Shown here piece after piece: positions 10,486 through 20,005 of a DNA stretch of 64,000 nucleotides. Position numbers and translations under genes: made by a program. The DNA is from Sphaerulina vaccinii (Eukaryota; Ascomycota; Dothideomycetes; Mycosphaerellales; Mycosphaerellaceae). The DNA is taken from NCBI GenBank assembly GCA_022570795.1, contig JAKUDP010000012.1, positions 1,674,001-1,738,000 of the forward strand. Direction: 5' to 3'. Each line of letters starts with the position of its first letter. Within the stretch, counting starts at the first letter, position 1. Below the pieces are notes generated by a model. It worked only from the letters and a program-made list of their open reading frames with translations. It was not told the origin of the DNA and made no database searches.

Positions 10486-11282
10486 ATGGCGTCCCTACGA
10501 TCAGCGGCGGTGCTACGTGCTGCAGCACTCCGACCTGCCCTCTCACACCGCGTGCCAGCTCTCGCACGATTCCAGAGCAGCGATGCTGTCGCGCCGAGCC
10601 AGCAACAGCGAGACAACCGACCAGAGGCCACCGATCCCGCCCCAACAGCACGAGCTTCGACTTCGAGTGTGACGATCAGACAGGAAGGAGCAGCAGGAGG
10701 ACAGCCAAAGCACAACCCAGACTGGAATGTCGCAGCAGATTACAGGACATCGTAAGGGAGGGGGGACACTTGATATGTAGAGGCGGAAATGCTGATACAT
10801 GGACTATAGCAACTTCTCACCTGTGCCACTACGTGTCATGGATGGCAGTGAGCCTGGTACAGTCACACCAGCTGCTGTTCTGTCTGGCGCTCCCATCGAG
10901 CTTCAAGCTCGCACAGTTCGGTATGCCTTATCCAGTGCGCTTCTCCCGACCGAGAACTAACAGACTGCTTAGCATCTACAAGCCAGCAAAGACAGCCACA
11001 CAATCCGGCGACTGGACCTCTCACCAATGGCGAATGGACTGGGACCCGATGAGCAAAGGCCACAGATGGGAGAACCCTCTCATGGGCTGGCAATCTTCTT
11101 CCGATTTCATGCAAGGCACACATCTGAACTTCAACAGCAAAGACGATGCGATCAACTTCGCCAACAAGCAAGGTTACGAGTACTTTGTGCAGGAACCGAA
11201 TGTGAGGAAGATCGTGCCCAAGGCTTATGCGGATCAGTTCATTCACAGCCCGAAGAAGTTGAAGCAGGTTAGGACGAAGTAG
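10486..11282 (+). CDS. nuo-21: NADH:ubiquinone oxidoreductase NDUFS4-type subunit
   Basis: Three exons, 10486-10751, 10810-10920 and 10973-11282, give 228 residues. The introns (58 and 52 bp) have GTAAGG/TAG and GTATGC/TAG ends. The first 30 residues are Arg/Ala/Ser-rich and end near RFQSS, a typical mitochondrial presequence. The C-terminal half is the conserved ETC complex I NDUFS4 domain: IYKPAKTATQSGDWTSHQWR, RWENPLMGWQSSSDFMQGTH, then GYEYFVQEP and the closing HSPKKLKQVRTK. It is an accessory subunit of the peripheral arm of complex I on the matrix side. The symbol follows the Neurospora 21-kDa subunit. It shares its promoter region with the ATP synthase subunit f gene. Confidence 0.93.
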
Positions 11283-11490
11283 ACGAGAAAGAGCTGGAGA
11301 TACGTCGCGAAGACGCTTCAGCAGGTTTGTATATATCCTGTGGTATTGACGAAGCATTTACATTCGAACAGACAGATTTCGCATTTCTCATTGTCGTACC
11401 TCGAGCCTTCGAAGCACTAACATTCTGTGTAGACTACCACTCTCTGAATCCATCGCTCGCTCCGTTTGCTGCGCTCGAAATCGCTACAAC

Positions 11491-11701
11491 GCCATGGTCC
11501 CTTGAGATGAACAGAAACATCCAGCCAGAGTCACCGACTCTCCAAACCCATCGGTCGATTCTTCCACTGCACTCATTGCACCTCTAGTGCCATGGTCCCT
11601 CAAGATAAAACAGAAACATTCAGCCAGAGTCATCGACTATTCTCTGAAAACCTTTACTCGATTCCTTCGCTGCACTGATCGTTCCCACAGTGCCATGGTC
11701 C
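11491..11701. repeat. Degenerate tandem repeat, period about 100 bp
   Basis: Two full copies and the start of a third begin with GCCATGGTCC at 11491, 11589 and 11692. The first two also share GAACAGAAACAT/AAACAGAAACAT and CAGCCAGAGTCA, followed by matching blocks ending in CACTGCACT/GCTGCACTGA. The copies have drifted considerably. They lie between the complex I gene and the next minus-strand gene. No coding potential was recognised. Confidence 0.6.
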
Positions 11702-11710
11702 TAACCAGGA

Positions 11711-12214
11711 CTAGTAACTTTGATCGGCAAGCCGACTCCAAGATTTCTGGTTGTTGGTGTGTCGCGAGCCAGTAGGGATTTGAGAGTGGAGAATCTCTCT
11801 CCGACTCTCCTCTAGCAAGTCTAAGCCATTTCGAGCCGGTTCCTCTACCGCTTTTTCCGCCGCTGCGATAACATCTCTGCTCTCCAGCTCGATCTCCTCA
11901 CCGACCTGGGCTGATCTCGCTGTGCTTGGCTGTCGTCTCGACTTCGGAGAAATCTTCTTAAGGAGCTTGTGAAATCTGCTCATTAGGCTGATTCTTGGCT
12001 CGCAAGCCCTCTTCTCCGCTTCTATTCGTCTGGCCTGGTCTAAGCTCTCTTGTGTCCACTGCGGAGAAAAGACACACTCAGGAGGTGGAAGAATCTCATC
12101 ACTGCTGAAATCTTCTCTGAATTTGCTGGGTCGGAAGATTTGAGCTTGCGCTGGAGCTTGGGATGTAGGGTTGGCTCGAAGGGGCGGAGAGGAGAGTTCG
12201 TATGTCTGTGACAT
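11711..12214 (-). CDS. Hypothetical protein, 167 residues
   Basis: An ATG-initiated frame (MSQTYELSSPPLRANP). The protein is hydrophilic and charged, with a basic patch (FHKLLKKISPKSRR) and Glu-rich helical segments in the second half. It has no signal peptide, membrane segment or known motif. Codon composition looks coding and no conflicting gene lies on the other strand. Function unknown. Confidence 0.5.
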   Translation of the reverse strand: MSQTYELSSPPLRANPTSQAPAQAQIFRPSKFREDFSSDEILPPPECVFSPQWTQESLDQARRIEAEKRACEPRISLMSRFHKLLKKISPKSRRQPSTARSAQVGEEIELESRDVIAAAEKAVEEPARNGLDLLEESRREILHSQIPTGSRHTNNQKSWSRLADQSY

Positions 12215-12903
12215 CTTGGTGGTATTGGCTTGTATTGTGGTTGTGGTGGTGGTTGTATGTGGGTATGTTGGTATGGTGTGATGCTAACACTCTGTTGTGT
12301 AGAATATCAGACTTGGTTAAATTTGTGATAGAAGACTTCACAGGTGAGAAAGAGATATATACCGGTAGGAGTTTGACTCCAAGAGTCATAGCAAGAAAGT
12401 GAGGACATATGCTATTGCTGACCCAGGCTTTCGAGGCCAGAGCCCTCGATCTGCCCACGTTGCTATGAACGATTGAGAACACCATCAGCATAGCAGGACG
12501 ACATCTCATTGTGTCTCCGTACGATCAGGGCCACTGGCCAGCACTCAATCGCGAGACCAGACGCCATAGCTGCTAGGACCGCATGAGAACTATGCGTCTT
12601 GGCACATAACTTTTAAAGTTCTAACACACCACGGTTGATAGACCCGGGACCACGAAACTGGAACATTACGTACGGTTTCGACGTTACAATGGTACTGAGT
12701 CCTCACTTCGTCGCTGGGTCAGCTTTGATATTTAGCTGCAGCGACTTTTCAGATCCCGCATACCACTGCATAGAACTTTTCAAGAGTCAAAAGCACAACA
12801 AGATCATCAGCGGCAGCATCAGCAGCAACATCAGCAGCAGCAACAACAACACAAGCAACGACCGGAACAACAGATAACAACAACAAGCACGATCTACCAA
12901 AAG
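12215..12903. other. Intergenic stretch with CAG/CAA-rich leader
   Basis: No gene is recognised. From about 12806 to 12890 the plus strand is a run of AGC/CAGCAACA-type triplets, probably the 5' leader of the gene starting at 12904. Confidence 0.4.
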
Positions 12904-13431
12904 ATGGCCCTCCCCATAATGCTCAGTACGCTCGCCTGGGGATACTTCGAACCCCTATTGGAATCGACGCTACCTGTTGTAGCCGCCCTACTGCTAGTCT
13001 ATGCCATTCTATGCATAGTCATGGGCTCCTGTCTCGGAATCAGAATGAGCGTGCAGAACTTGGGGACGAGGAGTGTTTGTCAGTGGCCAACACGATGGAG
13101 GCGGAGATCACGGGAGCTGGAAGATGCTGATCTCGAGCGAGGTCGACCTCGAGGTCGGAGCAGAACTCCAGTCGACATGGACGAGAAATGGCCACTCCTA
13201 TTTCCAGGATATGATCAGAATCCTGTGACTGGGCATTCTGCAACGGAGAGTAGTGTACCTCCTCAGCCGTTGGCGAATCAACCACAGCCTTCTGCTCCCA
13301 TCAATACAGCCCGCATCGATCGAAAGGAACGACGAGGCCACCCTTCGAGACAACGGGCACGCAGCGCTTCAGGTCCTGCGCACCAGCAATCCAGCCAACC
13401 ATATCGGCCGTGCACGCATGCTTTTGAATAA
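12904..13431 (+). CDS. Hypothetical membrane-anchored protein
   Basis: The frame starts at an ATG with an A at -3 (AAGATGG). Residues 1-20 and about 22-47 are hydrophobic (STLPVVAALLLVYAILCIVM), followed by an Arg-rich stretch (WRRRSRELEDADLERGRPRG) and a Pro/Gln-rich tail. It looks like an N-terminal membrane anchor with a basic cytosolic region. The 3' part overlaps, in another frame, a clear PRP6-like HAT-repeat fragment (13253-13597). An unrecognised intron could join the two, so the C-terminus is uncertain. Confidence 0.4.
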   Translation: MALPIMLSTLAWGYFEPLLESTLPVVAALLLVYAILCIVMGSCLGIRMSVQNLGTRSVCQWPTRWRRRSRELEDADLERGRPRGRSRTPVDMDEKWPLLFPGYDQNPVTGHSATESSVPPQPLANQPQPSAPINTARIDRKERRGHPSRQRARSASGPAHQQSSQPYRPCTHAFE

Positions 13432-13597
13432 TGTCATGAGGACGAATCCCGAGGTCCCCCCTTGCTACCTAGCTGCTGCACGCCTGGAAGAGTATGTTGG
13501 CGATATAGTAGCTGCTAGAAGCATTATCTGCGAGGGTTGTGCGAAGGTTCCTGAGAATGAGAGTCTTAGGAAGGAGAGTAGGCGTTTACATGCTTAG
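13253..13597 (+). pseudogene. PRP6/Prp1-like HAT-repeat fragment
   Basis: Near the end of this frame is a stretch that matches the first HAT repeats of the U4/U6.U5 snRNP protein PRP6 (Prp1 in fission yeast): ARMLLNNVMRTNP, then YLAAARLEEYVGDIVAARS and EGCAKVPENESL. PRP6 has many such repeats over about 900 residues, whereas here only about two remain before a stop. The N-terminal part is not PRP6-like and has no ATG before the matching part. It may be a broken duplicate, or an exon of the overlapping gene that begins at 12904. Confidence 0.55.
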
Positions 13598-14147
13598 GAC
13601 TTTGTTGGAGGATATATGGAGAGGCACGTTGTCTTTACGAATGGTGGGAATGGGCAGCAGAGAATTGGTTGGTGAGGAACGCGTGCAAGTACGGACAGAG
13701 TTGGGGCACTTATCGCCGAGTTTTGGCAGGGGCACTGGATGGAGGAGATATATCATAGGTGTTTTGCTGAGTGTACAGGACTATGGAGATGCTACGACTG
13801 CTTGGAGCTCGGATTTCGGCCCTGAGTATAAGCTATGACAATATGGCTACACAGACAATGACAGCTGGCTTTGTGGAGTGAGTGAAAGTCTATAGAGGCG
13901 CGATACTGTCCTCGATACATCTGTCTCTTCATCAATTTCAGCGAGTAGGTCCCTTCACATTCGTAGAGGCTCAAGGAGAGGTAAAGGAAATTGAAAAGTA
14001 AGTTCAATCTGTAAATTGGTACTTGGGAAAGGCTAAATTCTGCATAGTCCCAAGAAAGTCGCACAAGTCAGATCCGATTCCATACCCGACCCAGCTCTAC
14101 ATATCGCCACCTCGCCTCCATACTCCCACGAGGCACCCTCCACCACC
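13598..14147. other. Intergenic, no gene seen
   Basis: No conserved coding signal on either strand. A pyrimidine-rich stretch (CCACCTCAACACTCCC and similar) lies just before the end of the minus-strand gene at 14148. Confidence 0.3.
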
Positions 14148-14456
14148 TCAACACTCCCAAAACATACACTCCCCCTCCCTCCCAACCCTCCTATCCCCCT
14201 CCGTCCACTGCCTCTCATACTCCTTCGACAGGATATAAATCGTCTCCCACCTTCTGTTGCTGTGCATGCAATAGCTCACAAACTCCCGGGAGCCCTCTGG
14301 CATCCTGCTTGCTTGCATGTGACACCAATTCTCTGCATCGATGATGGCTTGCTGGTGATGTTTCCAGCCGCCTTTGGCTGTTCGGAAGACTTTTTTGCCG
14401 TTCGGAGACTGTACGTAGGCGGTGTAGTGGACTAATGTGCTGTTGGTGGCACCCAT
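14148..14456 (-). CDS. Small hypothetical protein, 102 residues
   Basis: An ATG-initiated frame (MGATNSTLVHYTAYVQSP) with mixed, well-folded-looking composition, three Cys and several Trp/Tyr residues. It has no signal peptide and no membrane helix. The N-terminal MG could allow myristoylation, but this is only a possibility. I recognise no family. The C-terminal ECMFWEC is reached without a conflict on the other strand. Confidence 0.45.
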   Translation of the reverse strand: MGATNSTLVHYTAYVQSPNGKKVFRTAKGGWKHHQQAIIDAENWCHMQASRMPEGSREFVSYCMHSNRRWETIYILSKEYERQWTEGDRRVGREGECMFWEC

Positions 14457-14868
14457 CTTTTCTGCTTTGGTGTGGTGTTGTTGATGGGTACTAGACTTGA
14501 TGGTAGCGGCTTGGTTGTTTTGTAGTCTTCAGAGGGCTGTGCGAGGCTTCTCTGATTTGGTGTGGTGTTATGCTAACTGGTAGCGGTGTTGGACTGGTTG
14601 CCTTAGTTGTCGTGTAGTCTCAAGAGAGTACTCGATAGTATCTCTGATACGTGGGTGGTTTGGTTGTTTGAGAAAGCTGTGGAATTTCTCGAAAGTGGTG
14701 ATTGTGGGAGAGGAAGATCAGTGAAAGTAGAGGGTATTTAATATATGCACAACCTTTTCGTGGTTGAGGAGTCACCGTGTCGAAACCTACGAGTGGATCA
14801 GCGAATCAGATGTCACACGATTCCTCGTCAGAAGTGTATGTCCTCGCTTTCTTTGCCCATCAAACATG
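14457..14868. other. Intergenic, no gene seen
   Basis: Two diverged copies of a TCTGCTTTGGTGTGGTGTTG/TCTGATTTGGTGTGGTGTTA block at about 14460 and 14550 suggest a local duplication upstream of the small minus-strand gene. TATTTAATATATG near 14737 is TATA-like. Confidence 0.4.
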
Positions 14869-15444
14869 TTACAACTGCCACCTAGCCGCCACCTTCCTCG
14901 CCCTCTTATATCTTCTCTGATCCGTTCCAGAACCTACCAACCGCCACTCCTTGACCTGCTTCCCCAGTCTAGTCGCAGCAAAGCAGTACCGATCATAAGC
15001 CGCCTCGTATGTCGTCCATAACGCGTCGAAGTTGACCTGAGTCGGGAAGGTGACATGCGCTCGCCGTCCATCTCTCCATCGTTTCCATGCTACCTCGACT
15101 TCATCGTCGGCTCTTCGGACGTATTGCCGCAATCCTTGGAAATAGATAGGGGAGACTTCGATGCGAATGAAGTGGGAAGCGTACATAAGAGGATGCTCAA
15201 CAGATGGCCTGACTCGTTTGAGGATCTTGTCGTTCCAGCTCAGAGGTGATTCTAGCTTGAGAGACTGATAGTGCGTGGAGATGGCGAGGTCATATATCTT
15301 CTCGCGAAGCTCTGCTTTGAGGCACAGGAATTGGCAGGGCTTCCTATCGTCGTTCTGGAGCTGGGAATCGTGGCGTGCTGTAACTTTGTTGCTTGCGAGT
15401 CTGTACTCTCTCCTGGTGGCGTGCTTGTACTGTTGAGGCGGCAT
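14869..15444 (-). CDS. F-box/2EXR-like domain protein of unknown role
   Basis: I prefer the ATG at 15444 (MPPQQYKHATRREY); the open frame extends upstream to 15624. The core LCLKAELREKIYDLAIST, then VRPSVEHPLMYASHFIRIEV and PIYF, follows the pattern of the large fungal family in which a short LPxELRxxIYxxAL helix is followed by a list of prior contacts and a CRxIRxEaxPixY motif. Such proteins are numerous in dothideomycetes, and their substrates are unknown. The C-terminus is basic (RRYKRARKVAARW). There is no membrane segment. Confidence 0.6.
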   Translation of the reverse strand: MPPQQYKHATRREYRLASNKVTARHDSQLQNDDRKPCQFLCLKAELREKIYDLAISTHYQSLKLESPLSWNDKILKRVRPSVEHPLMYASHFIRIEVSPIYFQGLRQYVRRADDEVEVAWKRWRDGRRAHVTFPTQVNFDALWTTYEAAYDRYCFAATRLGKQVKEWRLVGSGTDQRRYKRARKVAARWQL

Positions 15445-15737
15445 CTTCTGATGTACGGTGGAGTGCTGTGCTTCGATAGGAGCCGGCAGTAGAGGAATGC
15501 GTTGATGGCTTCTAATACTACGTGGACCCAGATTCAGAGACCCGTTGTGTCTCGCGTGGAAGGTGACTATGAGCCGTCTCAGCACTAGTGAACGCTGCGG
15601 AATCTTGTCTGTTTTGACTATCATCCGGTGTAGATGTCTGAGCTGAGGCTTTATATATCAATGAATCTTTGCCCTTCTCATCGATATCCAGGTGCCATGA
15701 TGTACAGCTTACACCCCTGTCTCTTCACCCATCATCA

Positions 15738-15904
15738 GGTTCCGTGGTATAGTGGTAGTACATCAGAGCAACAAAGGTCGTTGGCCTCGCCGCCTCGTTG
15801 AACAGCTTGACGACAATCTCGCTGGAAACACCGGAGAGGTGGACTAAGACTGCTAAACAAATGGCAGACATCTGAAGCCCTGCGTTCGAGTCGCAGAGGA
15901 ACCA
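15738..15904 (+). tRNA. tRNA-Val-like element with a ~93-nt insert
   Basis: The 5' end GGTTCCGTGGTATAGTGGTA matches the fungal tRNA-Val acceptor and D-arm and holds an A box (TGGTATAGTGG). The 3' end has a T-arm with a perfect 5-bp stem (CTGCG TTCGAGT CGCAG), a B box, and AGGAACC pairing with GGTTCCG except at the last pair. A 5-bp anticodon stem (TCAGA/TCTGA) frames AAC at the anticodon position. The insert follows position 37, where tRNA introns sit. Position 33 is C instead of the near-universal U, and the insert is unusually long. A T-run follows (TATCTTTTG). It is either an unusual intron-bearing tRNA or a tRNA-derived pseudogene/SINE. Confidence 0.45.
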
Positions 15905-16040
15905 ACGATATATCTTTTGCTCGTTCTGAGCACATAGAGACTGAGCCGTTGCTATTCTTGTCAAGCTTCTTTTTGAGTTTCTAGTGGCAGAAGGTAGTCT
16001 CTATATATCGCTCCATACATGATCTTTCCATCGACAATCA

Positions 16041-16206
16041 GGTTCCGTGGTATAGTGGTAATACGTCACACCAATGATGGCCGAATCGTACCACATTGCG
16101 GTTTCGCCCGTAATGTGTTGCGAGAAACGGAGGCCGGTTGTATCCTACTAGATGGCAACGTCTAGCTGGTGATGTGGAAGCCTCAGTTCGATCCTGAGCA
16201 GAGCCA
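16041..16206 (+). tRNA. Second tRNA-Val-like element with a ~93-nt insert
   Basis: It starts with the same 20 bases as the element 303 bp upstream except one. The A box is TGGTATAGTGG. The T-arm is CTCAG TTCGATC CTGAG with a canonical B box, followed by CAGAGCC, which pairs with the acceptor start with one wobble and one mismatch. The anticodon stem TCACA/TGTGG frames AAT, again with C at position 33. A strong Pol III terminator follows (CTCTTTTTG). The insert matches its neighbour in length but only weakly in sequence. This suggests an old tandem duplication with different decay, or two members of a tRNA-derived element family. Confidence 0.42.
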
Positions 16207-16473
16207 ATTTAACTCTTTTTGCTGTTTTGCTTGCTGGTGGCTAGCGTGTTGTAAGCATGACCACGTTGAAGTCATTCTCGTGGCTTGCAGTATGGTATGG
16301 TGTAATGAGACTTCCGTTTGCTTTACACGCATGCTTTTGCTTCTCGCCGGGTACATGTAGATATGTCCTGGCTACGGCGTCTTCGCTCCTTGATGCTGGC
16401 CAGTATCCTCTTCGCAACGCCATAGCATCGTCCCATTCTTGATATCTCCACCTCGACCACATTCTCCGTCTCA

Positions 16474-16797
16474 ATGTGCCACACCATCAAAACCCGCCTA
16501 ACCTGCGGCCACCTGATCTACGGCCCCACAATTCAGTGCGCCGAAGCAGCATCCTACACTCCTCGCGACGATGGCGAAGGAATTCTCTGCTCTCCGACCG
16601 AGAAAGTCGAATCCGAAACAACAGCTTGCTGCGATGCCTGCGTGACAGGCTTCACATACCAACTCCTCGAAGCCATATGTCGCCGCTGTAGACGTGGCGT
16701 GCTCCACTGGATGTCTCAGGCCGTACTCGACTCTTTGCCAACGAGGCCTGAAGGCTCGGATACCTCGAGGGAGAATGCTGAGTATAGTCATTGGTGA
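16474..16797 (+). CDS. Small Cys-rich hypothetical protein
   Basis: A 107-residue frame from the first ATG (MCHTIKTRLTCGHL). It contains about nine Cys, several as pairs (CC, CRRC), and His, consistent with a metal-binding or disulfide fold. There is no signal peptide. Similar short proteins opening with MCH-x-I-K-T and a CGH motif are common in plant-associated dothideomycetes, without known function. No intron is needed. Confidence 0.45.
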   Translation: MCHTIKTRLTCGHLIYGPTIQCAEAASYTPRDDGEGILCSPTEKVESETTACCDACVTGFTYQLLEAICRRCRRGVLHWMSQAVLDSLPTRPEGSDTSRENAEYSHW

Positions 16798-17373
16798 CCG
16801 GTATGATCATATCCATTGTCTTTGATAGACTGATTCTGACACTTTCATAGCTTCGTCCCACTCCCACCAGTAGCGGTATTCGGCCTCACAATCGGAAAGA
16901 CATATCCAGCAGCTACGGGCGAGACCGCAGGGTTGATTGGTAGCGGAAAAGGAGTCTTGCGCCAGTTGTTCATGAAGAAGACGGGATGCATTGTGGCTGG
17001 GTTGAAGACAAGTGGTTGGAGTGGAGGAGGAGCTGTGTTTGGCGGCATTGCTTCGATCTGGTTTCTTGGTGGAGTAACAGTATCGATGGAGCGTGTTTGT
17101 TGTTGATGAAAAGGGTATTGTGGGCGTTGTTGTTGGATCTGTACTCTCAGTATGGACCATTCAGTGTTTATGGTATAGACTGACCTGCGGCCTGTTTGGC
17201 TGCATCGAAGAGAACATCTTGTTATCATTACAGTGAGAGTGGGAGTGAGGAGAAGGCCGAGGTGGAGACGTGAAGCTGGCATCGGGCGAATGCGGACCGA
17301 CGCGTTCTCCAAGACATGGCCAAAGTGAACTGACTCTTTCTACTCTACTCATATCATACTGGTATCAAAGGAA
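16798..17373. other. Upstream region of the ABC ATPase gene
   Basis: An open minus-strand frame (16845-17312) is possible here, with MPPNTAPPPLQPLVFNP in it, but I see no conserved motif, so it is not annotated as a gene. Confidence 0.3.
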
Positions 17374-19368
17374 ATGTGGAGGCGGCTGGCTGTGAGGACG
17401 CCGCAATGTCGACGACTCTACCACGCGACTCGCTCATATCGAACAGACGTGATCAAGATTGACTCCGGAACATTCTATCAAAGCTATCCATCCAATTCAG
17501 ACGCGTCAGGCACAAACCCAGCCCTCTTCTCCAAGCTCAACTTCCAACTACCCGCAAACAAAGGACCGGACGGGAAACCTCAGTACTGGTCTGTCTTATC
17601 ACCCTCATCTCTGGCCAGGACCACCTTCTTGCAAATCCTTGCGGCACAGCACATATGTCTTCCTCCTTCAGCGAGGACGTATCCACTACTTGCTGAGCAG
17701 TCGCAAGCTCCACATCAGGCTATCAAGTATGTCGGCTTCGATGCAGAGAGAGGGAGTAGTGTTGGCGGTACGAGTGTCAGGGGAGCTTATTTGAGCGCGA
17801 GATATGAAAGCCGACGCGAAGAAACGGATTTTACTGTCCATGACTATTTGACTGGCCATACGGAATTGAATGCTCTGGAACATAAACAGAGCGAAGTTGA
17901 GAGGAACATATTGGAAAATGTGTTGGATCGACTGAAGCTACGGAATCTACTGCAAATGCCTGTGGCCAATCTCAGTAATGGACAGACGAGGAGAGCACGA
18001 ATTGCCAAAGCACTTGTGTCACAGCCAGAAGTGCTACTACTGGATGGACCATTCATGGGGTTGGATCCTAGTACCGCGCGGTATATGGGCTCTGTGTTGA
18101 AAGAACTGGCTGCACAGCAAAGTCCACGACTAATCATAAGTCTGCGGCCAGAAGATGGCGTACCGGAGTGGATCACACATCTAGTCGTGGCCAACTCTGA
18201 TCTTGAAGTCACAGCACACGGAGCGAGAGACGGACTTGCTGCCACGACCCTCGACTTACAAAGTTCATCGAAATCTATCTTAGGAGTTCAGACAGAAGTT
18301 AGCAAAGATGGCTTCCCCAAACACTCCCCGGCTCTCACACCTGGCGAGCCGGTTGTTGAGATGCAAGGTGTCAAAGTCAGCTACGGCGACAAGACTGTCC
18401 TTGGCGACTGGACCCAGCACGATCAGTCTGGCCTATGGTGGACACTTCACAGAGGTCAAAGATGCGGCATCTTCGGCGCAAATGGTAGTGGCAAGACTAC
18501 AATGCTCAGCTTGATAACATCCGATCATCCACAAACATACAGCTTACCTATCAAGCTCTTCGGGCGTTCGAGACTGCCTGAACCAGGCGAACCAGGAATC
18601 AGTGTCTTCGATCTCCAACAACGAATGGGTCACTCATCACCTGAAGTCCACGCTTTCTTCCCCAAGAACTTGACTGTGAGGAGGACGATCGAATCAGCTT
18701 GGGCGGATGCACCTATGGCGAAACCAAAGCTCACTGCAGATGCAGATCGGAGAGTCGATGCTATGTTACGATGGTTTACGCGAGAACTTCACCCAGCGTA
18801 TAAAGGCGATACATTGCTCGAAACCCTGGACACAGCTGGAAGACCACCGCCAGGCTCACGAGGTGGAGCATGCAGTCGCGACAGGACTGGACAAATCCTC
18901 AAAGCCTACGAGGAGTACACATACGATGATTCGGATCTCCTTTGGGCCGAGGAGATGAGGTTTCGCGAGCTGAGCTTCTCGTCACAACGACTCGTCCTCT
19001 TCTTGCGCGCCATCGTCGCTAGTCCTGATCTGGTCATCCTCGACGAGGCACTATCTGGTATCGACGAAACTGTTCGGGACAAGGCTTTATTGTATCTCTC
19101 ACATGGCGAGAACATGATCTCGAAGCCTGGATCAGGTCCACAAGAGAGCTATCTCGCAAAGATGGAGAAGGTCACATATGGAGGCTTGACAGAGGAGCAG
19201 GCTTTACTTGTGATCAGCCATTCGAAGGAGGACGTTCCTGGTTGTTTGAGGGAGTGGATATGTTTGCCGGAGCCTGGCGAGGGCAAAGTTCCGAGGATTG
19301 GGACATTGTCAGGTCCGCTGGAATTGAATCCTCGGGCTTGGGCAGAAGAGATATGGAAAGCAGATTAA
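17374..19368 (+). CDS. Mitochondrial-type twin ABC ATPase, no membrane domain
   Basis: One exon, 664 residues. The Arg-rich start (MWRRLAVRTPQCRRLYHATR) looks like a mitochondrial presequence. There are two ABC ATPase domains and no transmembrane segment, the layout of yeast YDR061W and bacterial ModF-like proteins. Domain 1 has a good signature LSNGQ (about 200-204), but its Walker A is lost (SPSSLARTT) and its Walker B ends LLLDG, with Gly where the catalytic Glu should be. Domain 2 has an intact Walker A GANGSGKTT (about 368) and Walker B LVILDEA, but a degenerate signature LSFSSQR. In a folded pair, one composite site (Walker A/B of domain 2 with LSNGQ of domain 1) would be functional and the other dead. 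Substrate unknown. Confidence 0.85.
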   Translation: MWRRLAVRTPQCRRLYHATRSYRTDVIKIDSGTFYQSYPSNSDASGTNPALFSKLNFQLPANKGPDGKPQYWSVLSPSSLARTTFLQILAAQHICLPPSARTYPLLAEQSQAPHQAIKYVGFDAERGSSVGGTSVRGAYLSARYESRREETDFTVHDYLTGHTELNALEHKQSEVERNILENVLDRLKLRNLLQMPVANLSNGQTRRARIAKALVSQPEVLLLDGPFMGLDPSTARYMGSVLKELAAQQSPRLIISLRPEDGVPEWITHLVVANSDLEVTAHGARDGLAATTLDLQSSSKSILGVQTEVSKDGFPKHSPALTPGEPVVEMQGVKVSYGDKTVLGDWTQHDQSGLWWTLHRGQRCGIFGANGSGKTTMLSLITSDHPQTYSLPIKLFGRSRLPEPGEPGISVFDLQQRMGHSSPEVHAFFPKNLTVRRTIESAWADAPMAKPKLTADADRRVDAMLRWFTRELHPAYKGDTLLETLDTAGRPPPGSRGGACSRDRTGQILKAYEEYTYDDSDLLWAEEMRFRELSFSSQRLVLFLRAIVASPDLVILDEALSGIDETVRDKALLYLSHGENMISKPGSGPQESYLAKMEKVTYGGLTEEQALLVISHSKEDVPGCLREWICLPEPGEGKVPRIGTLSGPLELNPRAWAEEIWKAD

Positions 19369-20005
19369 GTAAAACTGTCTTTCACATGCTTGTGGCTGCT
19401 GACTTATCCTCACTAACGACGAGGATACTCCCGGATAGAGCTTGTAAAGTGTATTGATAGAATGACCTCAGTGGTGGGCAACTCACGCGAGCAGATCTGC
19501 GTGCAAACATTTCGCGCAACCCAGCGCGCAGAACAAATTCTACACTCTACTATAACATTGAACACTTCGATAGCCACAAGACGGTGGCACAACCTCCCAA
19601 ATGTCAGCTGAGATGTCTCAAATTGACTATATCGTAGACATGGGTTGTACTTGGCAGTACGAACAAAGCCGTGCTCACCCGCTTATGCGGAGGGCGGAGA
19701 GGAAACTGTGGAGAGAGTTCCTCCCGACCTCTCCTCTTCTTCCTGTCACCAACCAACGAGATCACCGATTGCTTGTGGCGGCTGCATATGCGGCTACCGA
19801 GGGCAATGTCTCGTGTTGCGCAGGACTGATCTCCGTGCTCTCTTTCTTTCTCTCTGTGCCTGTCCTTCCTTCCTGTTCCTATCATACACCAACCTCACCT
19901 CACCTCACCTGACCTGCTCTACCTCACTTCACGCGTCAATGCCAATGATAGGACGATAAGCACAACGTCACTTCACTCTGTTTACCGCACATACACATAC
20001 ACAAG
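19369..20005. promoter_or_regulatory. Upstream region of the HIBADH gene
   Basis: No gene is supported. It has a pyrimidine-rich leader with a CCTCACCTCACCTCACCTGACCTG run at about 19890-19917. It probably contains the promoter and 5' untranslated region of the downstream dehydrogenase gene. Confidence 0.4.

Noticed and set aside
16845..17312. Open minus-strand frame of 155 codons before the ABC ATPase gene
   Set aside because: No recognised motif, no clear start context, and it lies in the probable promoter of the neighbouring gene.
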